NCBI GenBank assembly: GCA_020055645.1
Contig: CM034548.1
Coordinates: forward strand, 14,322,001 to 14,386,000
Source of the DNA: Tomocerus qinae
Taxonomy: Eukaryota > Arthropoda > Collembola > Entomobryomorpha > Tomoceridae
Length of the DNA: 64,000 nucleotides
Reading direction: 5' to 3'
How positions within the stretch are numbered: the stretch's first letter is position 1; every line of letters starts with the position of its first letter. The notes under the pieces are model-generated. The model worked only from the letters and a program-made list of their open reading frames with translations. It ran no database searches and was not told the origin of the DNA. Shown here piece after piece: positions 10,946 through 22,100 of the stretch. The position numbers and the translations under genes were made by a program.

Positions 10946-13900
10946 GTATGTAGGATGTAGTAATGTATAAATAGGTGTTTAAATCTCTTTTTGTTCCACC
11001 AATGATCATGAAAATAACGTGTTAAAAGAGGTAAAAACTGCAGTAAGTCTACATACAAAGATACAAATGTAAATGTGATGAATCCCTAACAATTTTTGTT
11101 AAAATGAATATAAAATTGCCTAGTTTAATTACTCACAGCTATGCATTCATAAACAACTGGTAAGAAAACTTATTTTCGTACATCTCTTCTAAAATACAAA
11201 TTTATGTGTTGGATTCTGAATAGTGTGATGATGTAATGTGTGTAAAATGTCAGCCTAAATTATGCATGTGTTAACTAGGTTACTAAATGTTTGCTACAAA
11301 TAATCGTCATTATCCTAAAGTCGTATTGTAAAACGTAAATTATTTCATTCTACTTGATTTGTGCATGAAAGTCGGACGACATTTCGGTCCTCTCCACTTT
11401 CGCCTAAATTGCTAGAAAATAGTTGCTTTTCCAGATAGTTTCAATAAAGTTAACTTAAAAATATACAGTCCATTGTGCTTGTGCTTCAATTCTGCTATCG
11501 TGGCATTATTCATTATGCATAACTACCGCATGTATATATACTTTTATACAATATCTAAATTAAAAGGTTTTGAATTCTTGTTAATGTTACCTGCCCATTT
11601 ACTCACTCACTAACCCAAAGACAGACAGACTTCAGGGGTGAAATGATAAACTAGCGAAAGTGTCACATTGATGATTATCTGATTTGTACATGGAGAATAA
11701 ACACCTTCAGTAACGTATGTTAACAGAATACCCAAATAGCCGACAGGCAGTATCTTAAAGCATCGTAAGACAAAGCGTAATCGAATTACATAAAATTCAC
11801 TGGATTTATAAATTATATATGTATTTAATCATCTTATGTAGATAAATGATTAGACGCAAAAAGGACAAATCCATCTATACAGAAATGTCGGGTAAATAAA
11901 TATGAATTTAAATTAAGTCTTCAGAAAATTCTATTTGTATAGATCTTACAATGGGACGGATAAATTACAAGTCTCTTCCAGTTTGACATTGACCTTATTT
12001 AAGCAATAAAAGTTAACCTGGCATACCACAAGAAAATTTGACGGTTAAGTATTTGTAATGGAGGCTTTTTCTTGGCATCATCATGCTAAATAAGGAATTT
12101 ATAGTCAGCCAGGCAGAATTGTATAGGAAATATATATTACTAGTACATATGCAGAATCGACAGTGTGTTTTCTGGTATAGGATATAAGAGAGCATAATTT
12201 AAAGTGAAGTACAAGACTTTACCTGTAAGCATGTTATGGAATTACCCTAAGTAAGGAAATGAAATAGTATCGTGTGCAATTACGCATTCATGTGTGCTCT
12301 GCGTGGTGTTTGTATCTTTCCCCCGACATGCCTAAACAGTTTATTCTAATTGAACCTTTCGAAGAAGTAAATAATATTGTAATAGTAGCAGACAGGAACA
12401 GAAGAGCAGAGTAAGGGTTGTCTTTTTGATAGGAGGATGTTGAGTTGATCGTTGAGCTGAGTAGCTACTATCCCCCTCTTCCTATAAGTAGGATCCTTAC
12501 CTGCTTATTTATAACAACAGCCGATTCTCCATGCAATGCTTATGGTTAAGCTTAGTTCTATACCTTCAGTCATAGTCACAGGTAAAGCACAAATCAACTA
12601 TGTTTCCATGTAGAATGACTTGAGAGGGAAGGAACGGGTAACACTGAATGAAAATTAAGCGAACAGAGAAAACACCTTGCCGGTATGTCACGGAAATCAT
12701 CCCTTTCCTTCCGCATGCATTCATCATGTCCAATACTATTTTGTGTACGTGTGTATATAAATAATATATATAGTTATATACCTAGGTTCACTCACAAATT
12801 ATTGTATAAAAGTATTCCTTCCACTTTCTACTACAGTTGTAAAATGTTGCATGCATGTTTGTTCCTTTTTGCCGTTTTCCTGTAGCGGAACTACTTTGTA
12901 TGGCACATCTGTAAAAAACAATTTCCATGGACATGCATAAAATAGCGTAACTTAGGATAGGTAAGACAAGACATTAAGGGAAGTTTATGATGAGTTGGGT
13001 TTAAGTGCAGCTCAGCCGGTGTGTACCGTGTGTCTTCACTTTCCTTAACTGCAATAAACAATAACCTTACCTTTGAGTATGCACATAATATAGCAAGACG
13101 TGTGTAGTTACAACTTACACATTAGTAGAAGCGCAAGATGAACATACTGACGCATTGATAGTTTAATAACTTTTCCTGGTTTTACAACTGGAACTGCAAC
13201 TCAGTTTCTTTCTGACACACAGTCTGTCCAAACAAATGTTTTCTAATTTGTGCAGTATATAAGTATATCGAATAGACTGACTATTAAGTAGTATAAAGGA
13301 GGGAATTGTGTTATATGCATTACCTAATTGTGAAAATAATGGAATGAAATGTGCCAGTCTCAAACTGACAAAGAACATTAACGAAGACTCAGATATTAGA
13401 CTGAATAGATGTTTTTTATCTTTAATCCCTTGACACAAAATAATGTGCATGCTGCACAAGTCTAGTAAATAAACAAAGACGAAGCACCAGAAGATATAAA
13501 AAGGCCGTTGGGTTTACGCTTACACTGTGTTACTTATGAGTGTAGCATCTTACATAGTCATAGTGTCTTTTATATGTATCTGCATGTCAGTAAATAAGTT
13601 TCTGAGATATAAACAAGAGGTAACTGCAACAGCTAATAATGCATTTAGTTTTCTTGTCTGAACGTTGTAAAGCATCGAATCGTATTTGTAGTTACAGTAA
13701 TATACGTGTGCATATAAAATTAGTAAGTGTGGCAGCTGAGTTGAAGGAGGAACTTCTTAAGTCGTAGTATTTCTGCCTTCGGAAATAATCTTTAGACTGC
13801 TCCTTTTATTTGAAGACCAGACATGACACGACACTTTATGTGTGTGTACAAACATAATGCTAACGATCAAGAACAAATGTAAAATATAAATTGGACTGAC

Positions 13901-14992
13901 ATGAAAACTAAAATAGAGAAAACAAACTGACAATATTCAACCCAGATAAAATGAATTCAATGAACCTTCTCTTGCTCGTTAATTTTATACTTTTTCTCTG
14001 TATCTGCCATCTCTAACTATGCTTTTGGAAGAAAACAGGCAATAAAAATTATAATAAAGATCTCCGTTGGAATTGAACTGAATTGCAACTGTCATTTGCA
14101 ATTTAAATTGCAACACATAAGACAAAACATATCAATGCAGTGCACTCCACTACCAAATTAATTGCTACTGTACATGTCAGCCAGAATGTGAACAAAAATC
14201 AGCAGTAAAGATATCCCAATTGTCTAATTAGACATGTCACTAGTTACATATTAGAAGGCTAATTGTAAGCTACAACTATTTCGGTGTGTACTCTCAAAAT
14301 GTTTTACAGTACTTTCATGGCATATATACCAGTGTAAACTTCGGATAACAATACACAACAATCTATATCTCTACTGTTTACATGCATCAGTCTACTCTAC
14401 ATTACGTATGCAGATGGATGACACTTAATTCATAGTAGTTCCAAGATATCTAGCAGAGTAAACCAAATATTTAAATAGAAATAAACTTCACAATATCAGA
14501 CACCAAAAAAGAACAACGGCACACATCGGGAAAATCACAACGCAATGCGAAACTGCAGGAAGGTGTTAAGGCGTCAGTAACGTACGTAGGGGGTCAAATT
14601 ATGCACCGTCTACGGGCAACAGGGGCGACTCATGTAAAAAATGCATTTGGCAAAATCAAATAGTATTTTTGGTATAGTAGTTTTTTTTAAATAAGTATTA
14701 ACGTTCAACAAAATATAATAGGGGTAGTCAGAGTTATTTAAATTAAATAGAATTTAATGTACGGGAGTAAAAACAACACAAAATAAAGCTCAATAAAATT
14801 TGAATTACCGGTTAAGTTAATTTTGGTTTTAAAAAATTTTGGTTCGAAAAATTTTTTCTCGAGTATACGCAATATATAAATGGTGCTAGTCAAAAATCAT
14901 ATAATATTTATTATAGTATAAAATAGTATCATTAGTGGTGGTAGAGAAGAACAAAGAGAAGCGAATTCCATTTCTATACAACAAATCATAGC
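10946..14992. other. Long non-coding AT-rich stretch
   Basis: No coding exon was recognised. The longest open frame (13163-13459, minus, 98 codons) has no splice context and no recognisable motif. No tRNA-like or inverted-repeat element was noticed. Confidence 0.45.
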
Positions 14993-15299
14993 TTTATTGT
15001 CAAACTGCATCAGACACATCCAAACATGATATACTGTTCTCCAGCAACAGACATAGAGTTTTAATTGACTAACAACAGTACCTCTATAACAAACTAAAAC
15101 AAAAAATATATTTAAAAAAAGTCAGGAATAACAGAGGGTCAGTAAATTGCTCCCAAATTTACTTGGGAATATTTTTATTGTATGGAAAACGACATAATAG
15201 TTAATGAAACCGTTCATAACTTTGACCGGCACCAGGGCGGTAGTAGCCCCGGTTACGGTACTTATCTCCAGTAGCATTGTACTAGTCTGAGTATCCCAA
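14993..15299 (-). other. Candidate 3'-terminal exon of an unknown minus-strand gene
   Basis: On the minus strand a good acceptor (polypyrimidine stretch, then aaatttcacag) ends at 15300. Downstream, a 26-codon stretch at 15278-15201 reads NATGDKYRNRGYYRPG and ends SYERFH then TAA. Its Gly/Tyr/Arg composition resembles the C-terminal tails of some RNA-binding proteins. An AATAAA poly(A) signal on the same strand follows at 14998-14993. In this frame a TAG at 15284-15282 interrupts the exon six codons after the acceptor, so either a second acceptor (actag, exon start 15281) is used, or the gene is damaged, or the resemblance is accidental. No upstream exons were identified. Confidence 0.3.
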
Positions 15300-15877
15300 C
15301 TGTGAAATTTTAAAGTGAAATAAATAAAAATAACCCTTTCGGAACAGAAGCGGTTCTGGTGTTTGTTTGTCTGCGTTTTGTCGCTTAATTAGCGGTGGCA
15401 CAAAGTCCGCACTCTCCTTCCTTACGTAAGTAAATCACAGCTCAAACGAGAGTAGTTCGCTTTCATTCTCTCTTGTCTCATCCTGTTATCTCGTTCGAAA
15501 AGAAAAACAATTGAATTGAGATGCCATTCAGTCTAGAGATGATAACACTCCTACATACACTTGTACGTCTTAGCCTCGAAAAAGTCACTGTAGCAACTTT
15601 TTTCCAACAAGCCAAGTGTACAAACATATATAATTATTATCTCATCCATATCCTTGCTTGTCTTGACTTTTTCTTACGTCTACTCTGCAGTCTGACAATG
15701 AGTGTGGTGTAAATGCTCTTTTTACTTGAACCTTACAATTGCACTGGGAAAGAATGTCAGCGGAGTATTTAGTGCAGTAGCAGTGTCATGCTACGTAAAT
15801 ACACATAATCACCTACCTAATAGTAAATATCTATCTGATACATATACCCAATACATATTACTGGTATTTGCATAATA
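15300..15877. other. Intergenic stretch left of the transposon
   Basis: A 63-codon open frame at 15521-15712 on the plus strand has no recognisable sequence. Nothing else was seen. Confidence 0.4.
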
Positions 15878-15927
15878 GACAGTTAGTTTTTTTCCTTAAC
15901 TTAACTTTGAGTCTGACGTAGCGTAAG
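15878..15927 (+). repeat. Left terminal inverted repeat of the Harbinger element
   Basis: These 50 bases match the reverse complement of 19046-19095 at 46 positions. They begin gacagttag and end gcgtaag. The hexamer cgtaag at the inner edge recurs in both subterminal regions. Confidence 0.88.
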
Positions 15928-16167
15928 TTTTACGCTAAGCTCCTCCCCTTTTCCGCAAAACTCCAACGCTACGCCAAAAAAATCGACTTACGTCGCGTAA
16001 AAATGGCTACACTACGTTTGAGACTTACGACCGCACGTAAGCCACTCAGGATTTAGTCTGCCTGCAAAAATTAAAAGCGCTCATTGCAATTTTTGCAAAC
16101 TACAACACTACAACTAAACGGAAACTGTTGCAAGTTACAAAAACTAATTGATTTTCAAGTCATCACG

Positions 16168-17337
16168 ATGAAAAAGGCTGAAACGTCAAGTCAAAAGGTA
16201 AAAAATATTCAAAAACAATGAAGTTAAAGCAGTTAACCACAACAATTCATTTTTCACGGTTAAAGTGAATTGAAAAATGAATTGTTATGAATGAGAACGC
16301 TGAAAGCACATTAGACATAAAAATATGATTTTCTCGAATTTATTTTCATTTATTTTTGTAGGATGGAGATAAACATAGGTTTGTTTTCACAATCCGCAAA
16401 GACATAGTCCTGTTAAAATGCGCCTTACAACAAAATCCGTGGCAGTTAGGTAAAAGCAGATGGGGAGATATCGTGACCGAGTTAGAAGCTGAATTTCAAT
16501 GTAAACTGACTGAAAGAACTATCAAGGGTCGACTAAATTTGTTGGTTGAAAAATATGACAAACAAGAGTTATCTATCAAGTAAGTAGTTATTAAATATAT
16601 CCATAATTTTTACTTTTTCAGGCATTTTTTTCTATTTTTAAAATGATGTGATTTTTTAGAACCGGAACCGAGGAAGAAAAAAGTGAGCGTGGACTACTAT
16701 TAGAAAATATTAAATCCCTCATTGAAGAGTCAAATGCTGCCATAAACTTTGAGTTTAACGCTGATGCAGTTGTGGAAGAACTTCCAGAAACGTTTAATGA
16801 AAGCGAAGTTTCTCAGTGCCGATGCTGAACCCAGAAATTTGAAAAAACGGGAAAGAGAGGAAGCAGATAAAGAGAGAAATAATGCCCTTGAGAATTTTGG
16901 AGGTAATATTTTTAAACACTTAATTATTATTGGTGATAGTACCATAATATGAAAAAATGCGTCTTATGTATTTTGGTAGGATAAATCTAAAATTAAATGT
17001 ATTTTTTTCAGAATCGATTCCTCAGCTAAAACTTCAAAGAAAAAAACGCATGACAATGGCCCCCGAAGATGAGCTGATTAAATCAAAACAACTTCATGAT
17101 ATGAACATTGAAGCAGAGAAATTAAGATTACAAGAAGAGAAAATGAAAAGAGAGCTGGACATGGAAGAGAAAAGACTCGAGGTTGAAGAAAAACGATTGC
17201 AGTTGGAATATAAACGAGAAGAGCGCTTAGCTGAAGAAACCCAACGGCGGAATGAATTCAATGCCTCACAATTGCATCTACAATCCCAAATGCTTCAGTT
17301 ATTGGCTAATTTAACTAAAAATAAAGACAATCTGTGA
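16168..17337 (+). pseudogene. Harbinger Myb/SANT-like accessory protein, probable frameshift
   Basis: In PIF/Harbinger elements a Myb-like protein binds the transposon ends and helps the transposase enter the nucleus and act. The exons I infer are 16168..16197 (MKKAETSSQK), 16362..16579, 16660..about 16900 and 17012..17337, all with GT-AG borders. Exon 2 holds the trihelix/SANT-like domain: RKDIVLLKCALQQNPW, W-GDIV, and LTERTIKGRLNLLV. Exon 4 is a long charged coiled coil (repeated EEK/LEVEEKRLQLE), the usual C-terminus. Within exon 3 the frame entering from exon 2 meets TGA at 16826, while the obvious continuation (SADAEPRNLKKRERE) lies in the +1 frame. One extra base near 16808-16814 would explain this, perhaps in the TTT run. 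It is either a real disabling mutation or a sequencing error. Confidence 0.75.
16241..16286. repeat. Short inverted repeat in the transposon's Myb-gene intron
   Basis: The 14-base arms aacaattcattttt (16241-16254) and aaaaatgaattgtt (16273-16286) are perfect complements around an 18-base loop. They lie in the first intron of the Myb-like gene. The function is unknown; the repeat could form a hairpin. Confidence 0.6.
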
Positions 17338-17482
17338 TTAGAATTTTTTATTTCCTTTTGGATAATTATACGCTTGATGCTTAAACTAAGTATTTAGTTC
17401 AGAAACTCTGAAATTTTTTTGTACTCTATAACTCCAAAACTAGTATCATTAAATCTTTTCAACGTTTAGATAAATTACTGAT

Positions 17483-18754
17483 TTAATTTAGATATTCCTC
17501 TAGTGTTGGCGGATGCATATTGAAATACTTGGAAACTTGATCCCCTCTCATACATGTTTGGCAATTTACAAGTAGTGCTGCTACGTAGTATTGCTTCTTT
17601 AACTCTTGGAGGTATATTTTTTGATTCTTCTTGAAATCTAAGAACGCAAATTGCTGCGCAATTTTTCCAAAGCCATATTCTACTGATATCCGAAGAGCCG
17701 ACATTGTTGCATTGAATTCTTTCTGAATAGCACTTAAATTCCCATAGTTTTTATACCCCACTTTTATGAATTTTTGGTTAGAGTACCCAGGATCCCCATA
17801 CAGCGTATACCAAGTGCCGTCACCGTTGACAAATTCCTTCTCTAATTCTTCTTTTATTCGGCTTAAGTGGAGGATAGCAGAATCGTGCCTTCTTCCAGTA
17901 AAAGGTCCATCTAACCGTCCAATTAATCCATTTGGAAACACGACACTTTGGTACTTCATGACATGTTGCTTTTTGTAACCGCTATACATTATTTTCTGAT
18001 TGTACTTTGGCCGACATATTGATCTTGCCGTTCCGTCTATGAAGCCAATGGTATTTTGGTAGACTGACCCTGATTCTGATATACTCTGGAACAAAAATAG
18101 GATACTTTAAACGATATATTATTATGAGTTTTCCTTTCTACTTTTTTAGTTAATTGATACAGTACTCACCTCAGTCATACTTAGCTTTACTGGAGCAGTT
18201 AACCATTTTTGTTTTAGCTTTTGAAGAAGGTGACAATGGGTAGAGTATATTCTACGTATCATATAATTAGCTATTTTTGAAATACTTCCTGGATTACGAT
18301 AAAACATATGCACCAGGTCAACAAGGCGATTTGGGTAGCTCAGTCTCCTGAGCATTATACACAGTCCTTCAATTCCTATACGTGAATACAAAAATATGTA
18401 ATTTTTAATTGCCAAAAAATAGTTTCGAAATGAAATATAGAGGCACTGCGTATTATTTTAATTCTTACTAGAAAATCTCTCGCCGCTTGCCATTCTGATA
18501 GCTTTGGGCATCCGCATTTGCTGGCAGAGTAGGTTAATTTCTGACTTAGTAAATCTGAAGTAAAGCAATGATTCTTCATCTGTATACTTTGTTAAAATGA
18601 ATGGTTTTCTAAAGGCAAGTAGACTTTTGTACGATCTTCTTCTAAGTTTTCGATACTTCCAGTATTCGGTTGTAGAAATTACCCCACTGATGCATAGTTT
18701 GAACAACGATTTCACTAAAATATATTTTAAATTAATGGATATAGACAAAATCAT
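17483..18754 (-). CDS. PIF/Harbinger DDE transposase (HARBI1-like nuclease)
   Basis: This is a nuclease of the DDE_Tnp_4 type that cuts and reinserts the element in the nucleus. The three exons complement(join(17483..18085, 18170..18375, 18469..18754)) join in phase (1, then 0) across GT-AG introns to give 364 residues, a normal length for the family. Exon 2 carries the conserved helix motif RIEGLCIMLRRLSYPNRL. The catalytic core is in exon 3: D181 in IGFIDGTA, the GRRHDS motif at about 228-233, D262 in LYGDPGYS and E300 in ISVEYGFGK. All three acidic residues are present and the frame is unbroken, so the protein may be active. The start at 18754 is the first ATG of the exon 1 frame; a further 5' exon is not excluded. 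It converges with the Myb-like gene, whose stop is 146 bases away. Confidence 0.9.
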
Positions 18755-18860
18755 TAATTATGGGAACAGTTACAAAAAAGTTTGCTTGATTAAAAGTCTT
18801 ACCCGGCATAGGTTTCATGGTTTCAAAATTGGTTCAAGATGCTTCCAACCTTTTATTTCG

Positions 18861-18890
18861 TAACGAGTAACGGTATACCGTTACTCGTTA
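18861..18890. repeat. Perfect 30-bp palindrome
   Basis: The sequence from taacgagtaacggta to its exact complement is centred on ggtatacc, with no mismatch and no loop. It lies 5' of the transposase gene, inside the right end of the Harbinger element. Confidence 0.9.
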
Positions 18891-18937
18891 TTTTGCAAAA
18901 GTTTGAAATGTATACATTTCAAACTTTTGCAAAATAA
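18888..18937. repeat. Perfect 50-bp palindrome abutting the previous one
   Basis: The arms ttattttgcaaaagtttgaa and atgta meet their exact complement with no loop, centred on atgtatacat. It overlaps the 30-bp palindrome by three bases. Both centres read gtatac. Together they lie between the transposase start and the right TIR, where transposase promoter or protein-binding sites would be expected. Confidence 0.9.
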
Positions 18938-19045
18938 TTTAAAATTTGCGGCATCATTTTACGCAATCTAATACTTACTGAAAATCACTAACTGTTCGAC
19001 GTAACCCTAGCGTAAGTTTATTTCGTAAGGAAAATCGCGTGAAGA

Positions 19046-19095
19046 CTTACGTTAAGTCAGGCTCAAAGTTAAGTTAAAGAAAAAAACTAACTGTC
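19046..19095 (-). repeat. Right terminal inverted repeat of the Harbinger element
   Basis: This is the partner of 15878-15927, with four mismatches in 50. Its outermost bases are ctaactgtc, and taata follows directly outside. Confidence 0.88.
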
Positions 19096-19100
19096 TAATA

Positions 19101-22100
19101 GTAAAACTGTCACTATTATGTTACTGCGCGCTAACAAGAACATTTAATACAAAAAAGTGTACTATGTGTCTATTGGTATAGTCTAATACATTACAGTTGG
19201 GACCGAATCAAACTCTTTCTCATCTACACATTCTAATTTTTTTGAAAGTATTTCTCTGCATAAAAATCTGTTATATTTAATAGATAAGGAAAACAAATTA
19301 TCTATCACATAACTCCAAACAAATGTGTATAATGGCATTTTTACTACTTTGGATGATTTAGTTATGTCATTCAATCTAATTGAAAGCCTCTCCAAATTAT
19401 ACTTATCTAAAAATATAAATAGGACTTAAATATCATTAACAAGAATATGAAGTTAAAATTCCTTCAACTCGTTATCTTTGATCATGAATTATGACATTTT
19501 CTGGTAATTTATATGATTACACCAGATATGGACAAACTGCATTATTTCCATTTACATTCTGCAACAACATTGGTATCGTAACCCTGTATTACAACAACTT
19601 GAAAGTGTTTAATAGCTGTATACATTCTTGAGATATGTATTTGCTATTAATAAGAGTTGCAGAATTTCATATAGACAAACATAATGTTATAGCTATGGCA
19701 TGTACATATCGCCAATTGTATGACAATAGTACAGAGTTGCTCAATAAGTCTCATAATAATGAGTACATATAAAAAGAATAGAAGTTAGAGCTCAGTCAGA
19801 CAAATGACGATCCGTCTTACAAGTGGGATAGATTAAGTTACGCATCTGTCATCATAAGTCTGCACATACAATGTATTACTTATCTAGTCTAGTCTTTCAT
19901 TGAAAACAAACGGTATTAATTGAATAAAGCATAAAAGAGCCCGATTCGCAAGACTTTTGTATTCCAATTTTGTATGCATAAGTTAAAAGAACACTAAGAC
20001 ATGACATCGGTCAAAAGACAAGGTTATTATAGGGCTTGCATTGCATAAATCTTGTCCTTCTCTAGTTATAAAATGCAAGCACACAGGATTTCTAATTGTA
20101 ATGATTTTGTCGTGCATATAACTCTACTTTGTCGTAAAGTCGTAATGCGGTGGTGACGTTTAATATTAGGGAGCAACTTAGAATTACTCAGTGTAAATAA
20201 ATTTTGTGCAAAAAATTCTAAGAAAAAGTAGCGTGCTGGCACTGCAGGTGAAGAAAAAGCAATGTGTGAGGAACGGAGTCAAGTGAGCTTCTAGAATAGC
20301 TATGTAATAAATACACTCCACGGCAGGTAGGAAATTACGTTAGAAAACAAACGTTACAGTTAGGTCGACTCATGGTTGGCAAATTGATTTTCTCAGTGAA
20401 TAAGATTTACGAAAATGAGCAGCGAGTGAGCTGAGCGGTGAACTGGTCCGGTTCTTGTCCCGGTCTGCACCAACTCATACTAGTAGACTGAACGGCTTTA
20501 TTAGAACCCATATAAATCACAAATTCCATAGAACTCTCAGGTAATGCAATTCTACAATTTATTCGCTTTTCCCCGAGTCAACTCTGTAGGCAAGACTACG
20601 ATCTGATAACCCCACTTTGCAGATTTTGAATGAATGAAGTTGGAATAAGAATGTGGACTACAGGATACTACTACGATAATAACTTTTGTAGTGCACCGAG
20701 TCTTCTATACACTATCGCCGCTAAACGACCTCCTTACCATTTTAAGGACCGATTCGTCTTGTGTTTTTGGCTGTGTAATATTATGTTCCTACTTCCTTGT
20801 TCCTATGAATACGATAAACCTCTACTGTATATGTACTGTCTTAGTTACTACAATACATACCGTTTGTTATGAGAGTGAAACGTGCATTTAATTGCAGGTG
20901 CAGCATAAATGCCTATATGAGTGAAGCGAGAAGATAAACACGTAACAGGGAGTTCGTGTAGTTTTGCATTAGTATAAATACACCGGGTTTCTTTCCCTCA
21001 ACCGCCTATCTTGTATTTGTACCTAATATTCGTCAAAACCACAATCAGGAATGGAAGCCTAGTTATTTTTACTTAATTTGTGCAATTTACCTCGATTGAT
21101 TACAACGTAGTGTACCTTTCCTCTAAAAATAAGATATATTAATTGCTGTTTAACAAAAGCAAACATGACAGGTTCCATTAATTTAATGTAGGCTACAGAT
21201 AATTACTTTCATACTAATGTTCATACCTGTGTAGTTGGAGTAATGGACAACCGTTATGTAAGTTATGTACTCGGGGAAATAGAAAATTCTCACTGAGAAA
21301 ATTCCCTGTCTATATCTACATCTGTTTGTTTGTCATTCAAAAGCAATAAAGGTAAAAGCTTTCCTGTATCACATAATAGTTAACAAATGTTCACAGAACG
21401 GAGCTGTTTGTGTTAGATGGAGGTGGACTGGACATTTTTACTACAAATAAGGTGGCTCCCGTTTCCGTGTGATTAAATAGAGCAGTGATACCCGAGTAGG
21501 TAGAGGGAATTGTGCGAATCAGACAGAGGGGACAGTAGGGACAGGGACGATTCGATTGACATTAAGAACATGCATATGCATGATCCAAATGACAGAAACG
21601 CCGGTCCAAACCAAAGGTAGTCCAAATGTAATATCCAGCTTGATTATTCCTTCGTCAATGAATGAGACTACGCGCTGTCGCACGCTTCCTTTCTGTGAAA
21701 TCCTCGGACAAAATCCACACTCGTTATTCCTACACCATTTTATTAGAGTGCCCTACACTGAATAGCATGTACCAGGTAAACTTTAATGTCTTTCTAAACT
21801 TGACGATTCGAATAGACTTTGCTTATCTTATCTATATTGTACTGAATGTACTCATTTTAGCGTGCTATTATATCTTCTAGAAATGTAACTTGCTACACCC
21901 GCGGTCGTAGTGTAATGGCTCGTGCCGTCGTCCTCCGCGTGTAGAGGCAGACCAGTCTGTCTAGCCGAGATAGCTTTAGGTATTACTATTAGCTACGACC
22001 ACTACAGCTATTGTAGTACATATGTTTTTCAACGAGTCTTATTTGTATTGATATTTAATTCCCTGCAAGATCCATTGTACTCAGGATTGGCATCATCACC

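Larger units (their letters stand above)
15878..19095. mobile_element. PIF/Harbinger-type DNA transposon, 3.2 kb, near-complete
   Basis: Terminal inverted repeats of 50 bp lie at 15878-15927 (starting gacagttagtttttttcc) and 19046-19095 (ending the complement), matching at 46 of 50 positions. The element carries the two genes typical of the superfamily in convergent orientation: a Myb/SANT-like DNA-binding protein on the plus strand and a DDE transposase on the minus strand. The immediate flanks are both TAATA (15873-15877 and 19096-19100). The superfamily usually makes a 3-bp duplication, so the exact target-site duplication is ambiguous. The near-identical ends and intact transposase frame suggest a fairly recent insertion. 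Confidence 0.88.

Noticed and set aside
13163..13459. 98-codon minus-strand frame
   Set aside because: No recognisable protein content and no poly(A) or splice signals near it.
16730..16945. 71-codon minus-strand frame inside the transposon
   Set aside because: Antisense shadow of the Myb-like gene exon.
21901..21975. tRNA-like A-box (gtcgtagtgtaatggctc)
   Set aside because: No B-box (GGTTCGANNCC) at the right distance and no cloverleaf could be drawn; at most a weak SINE-like fragment.
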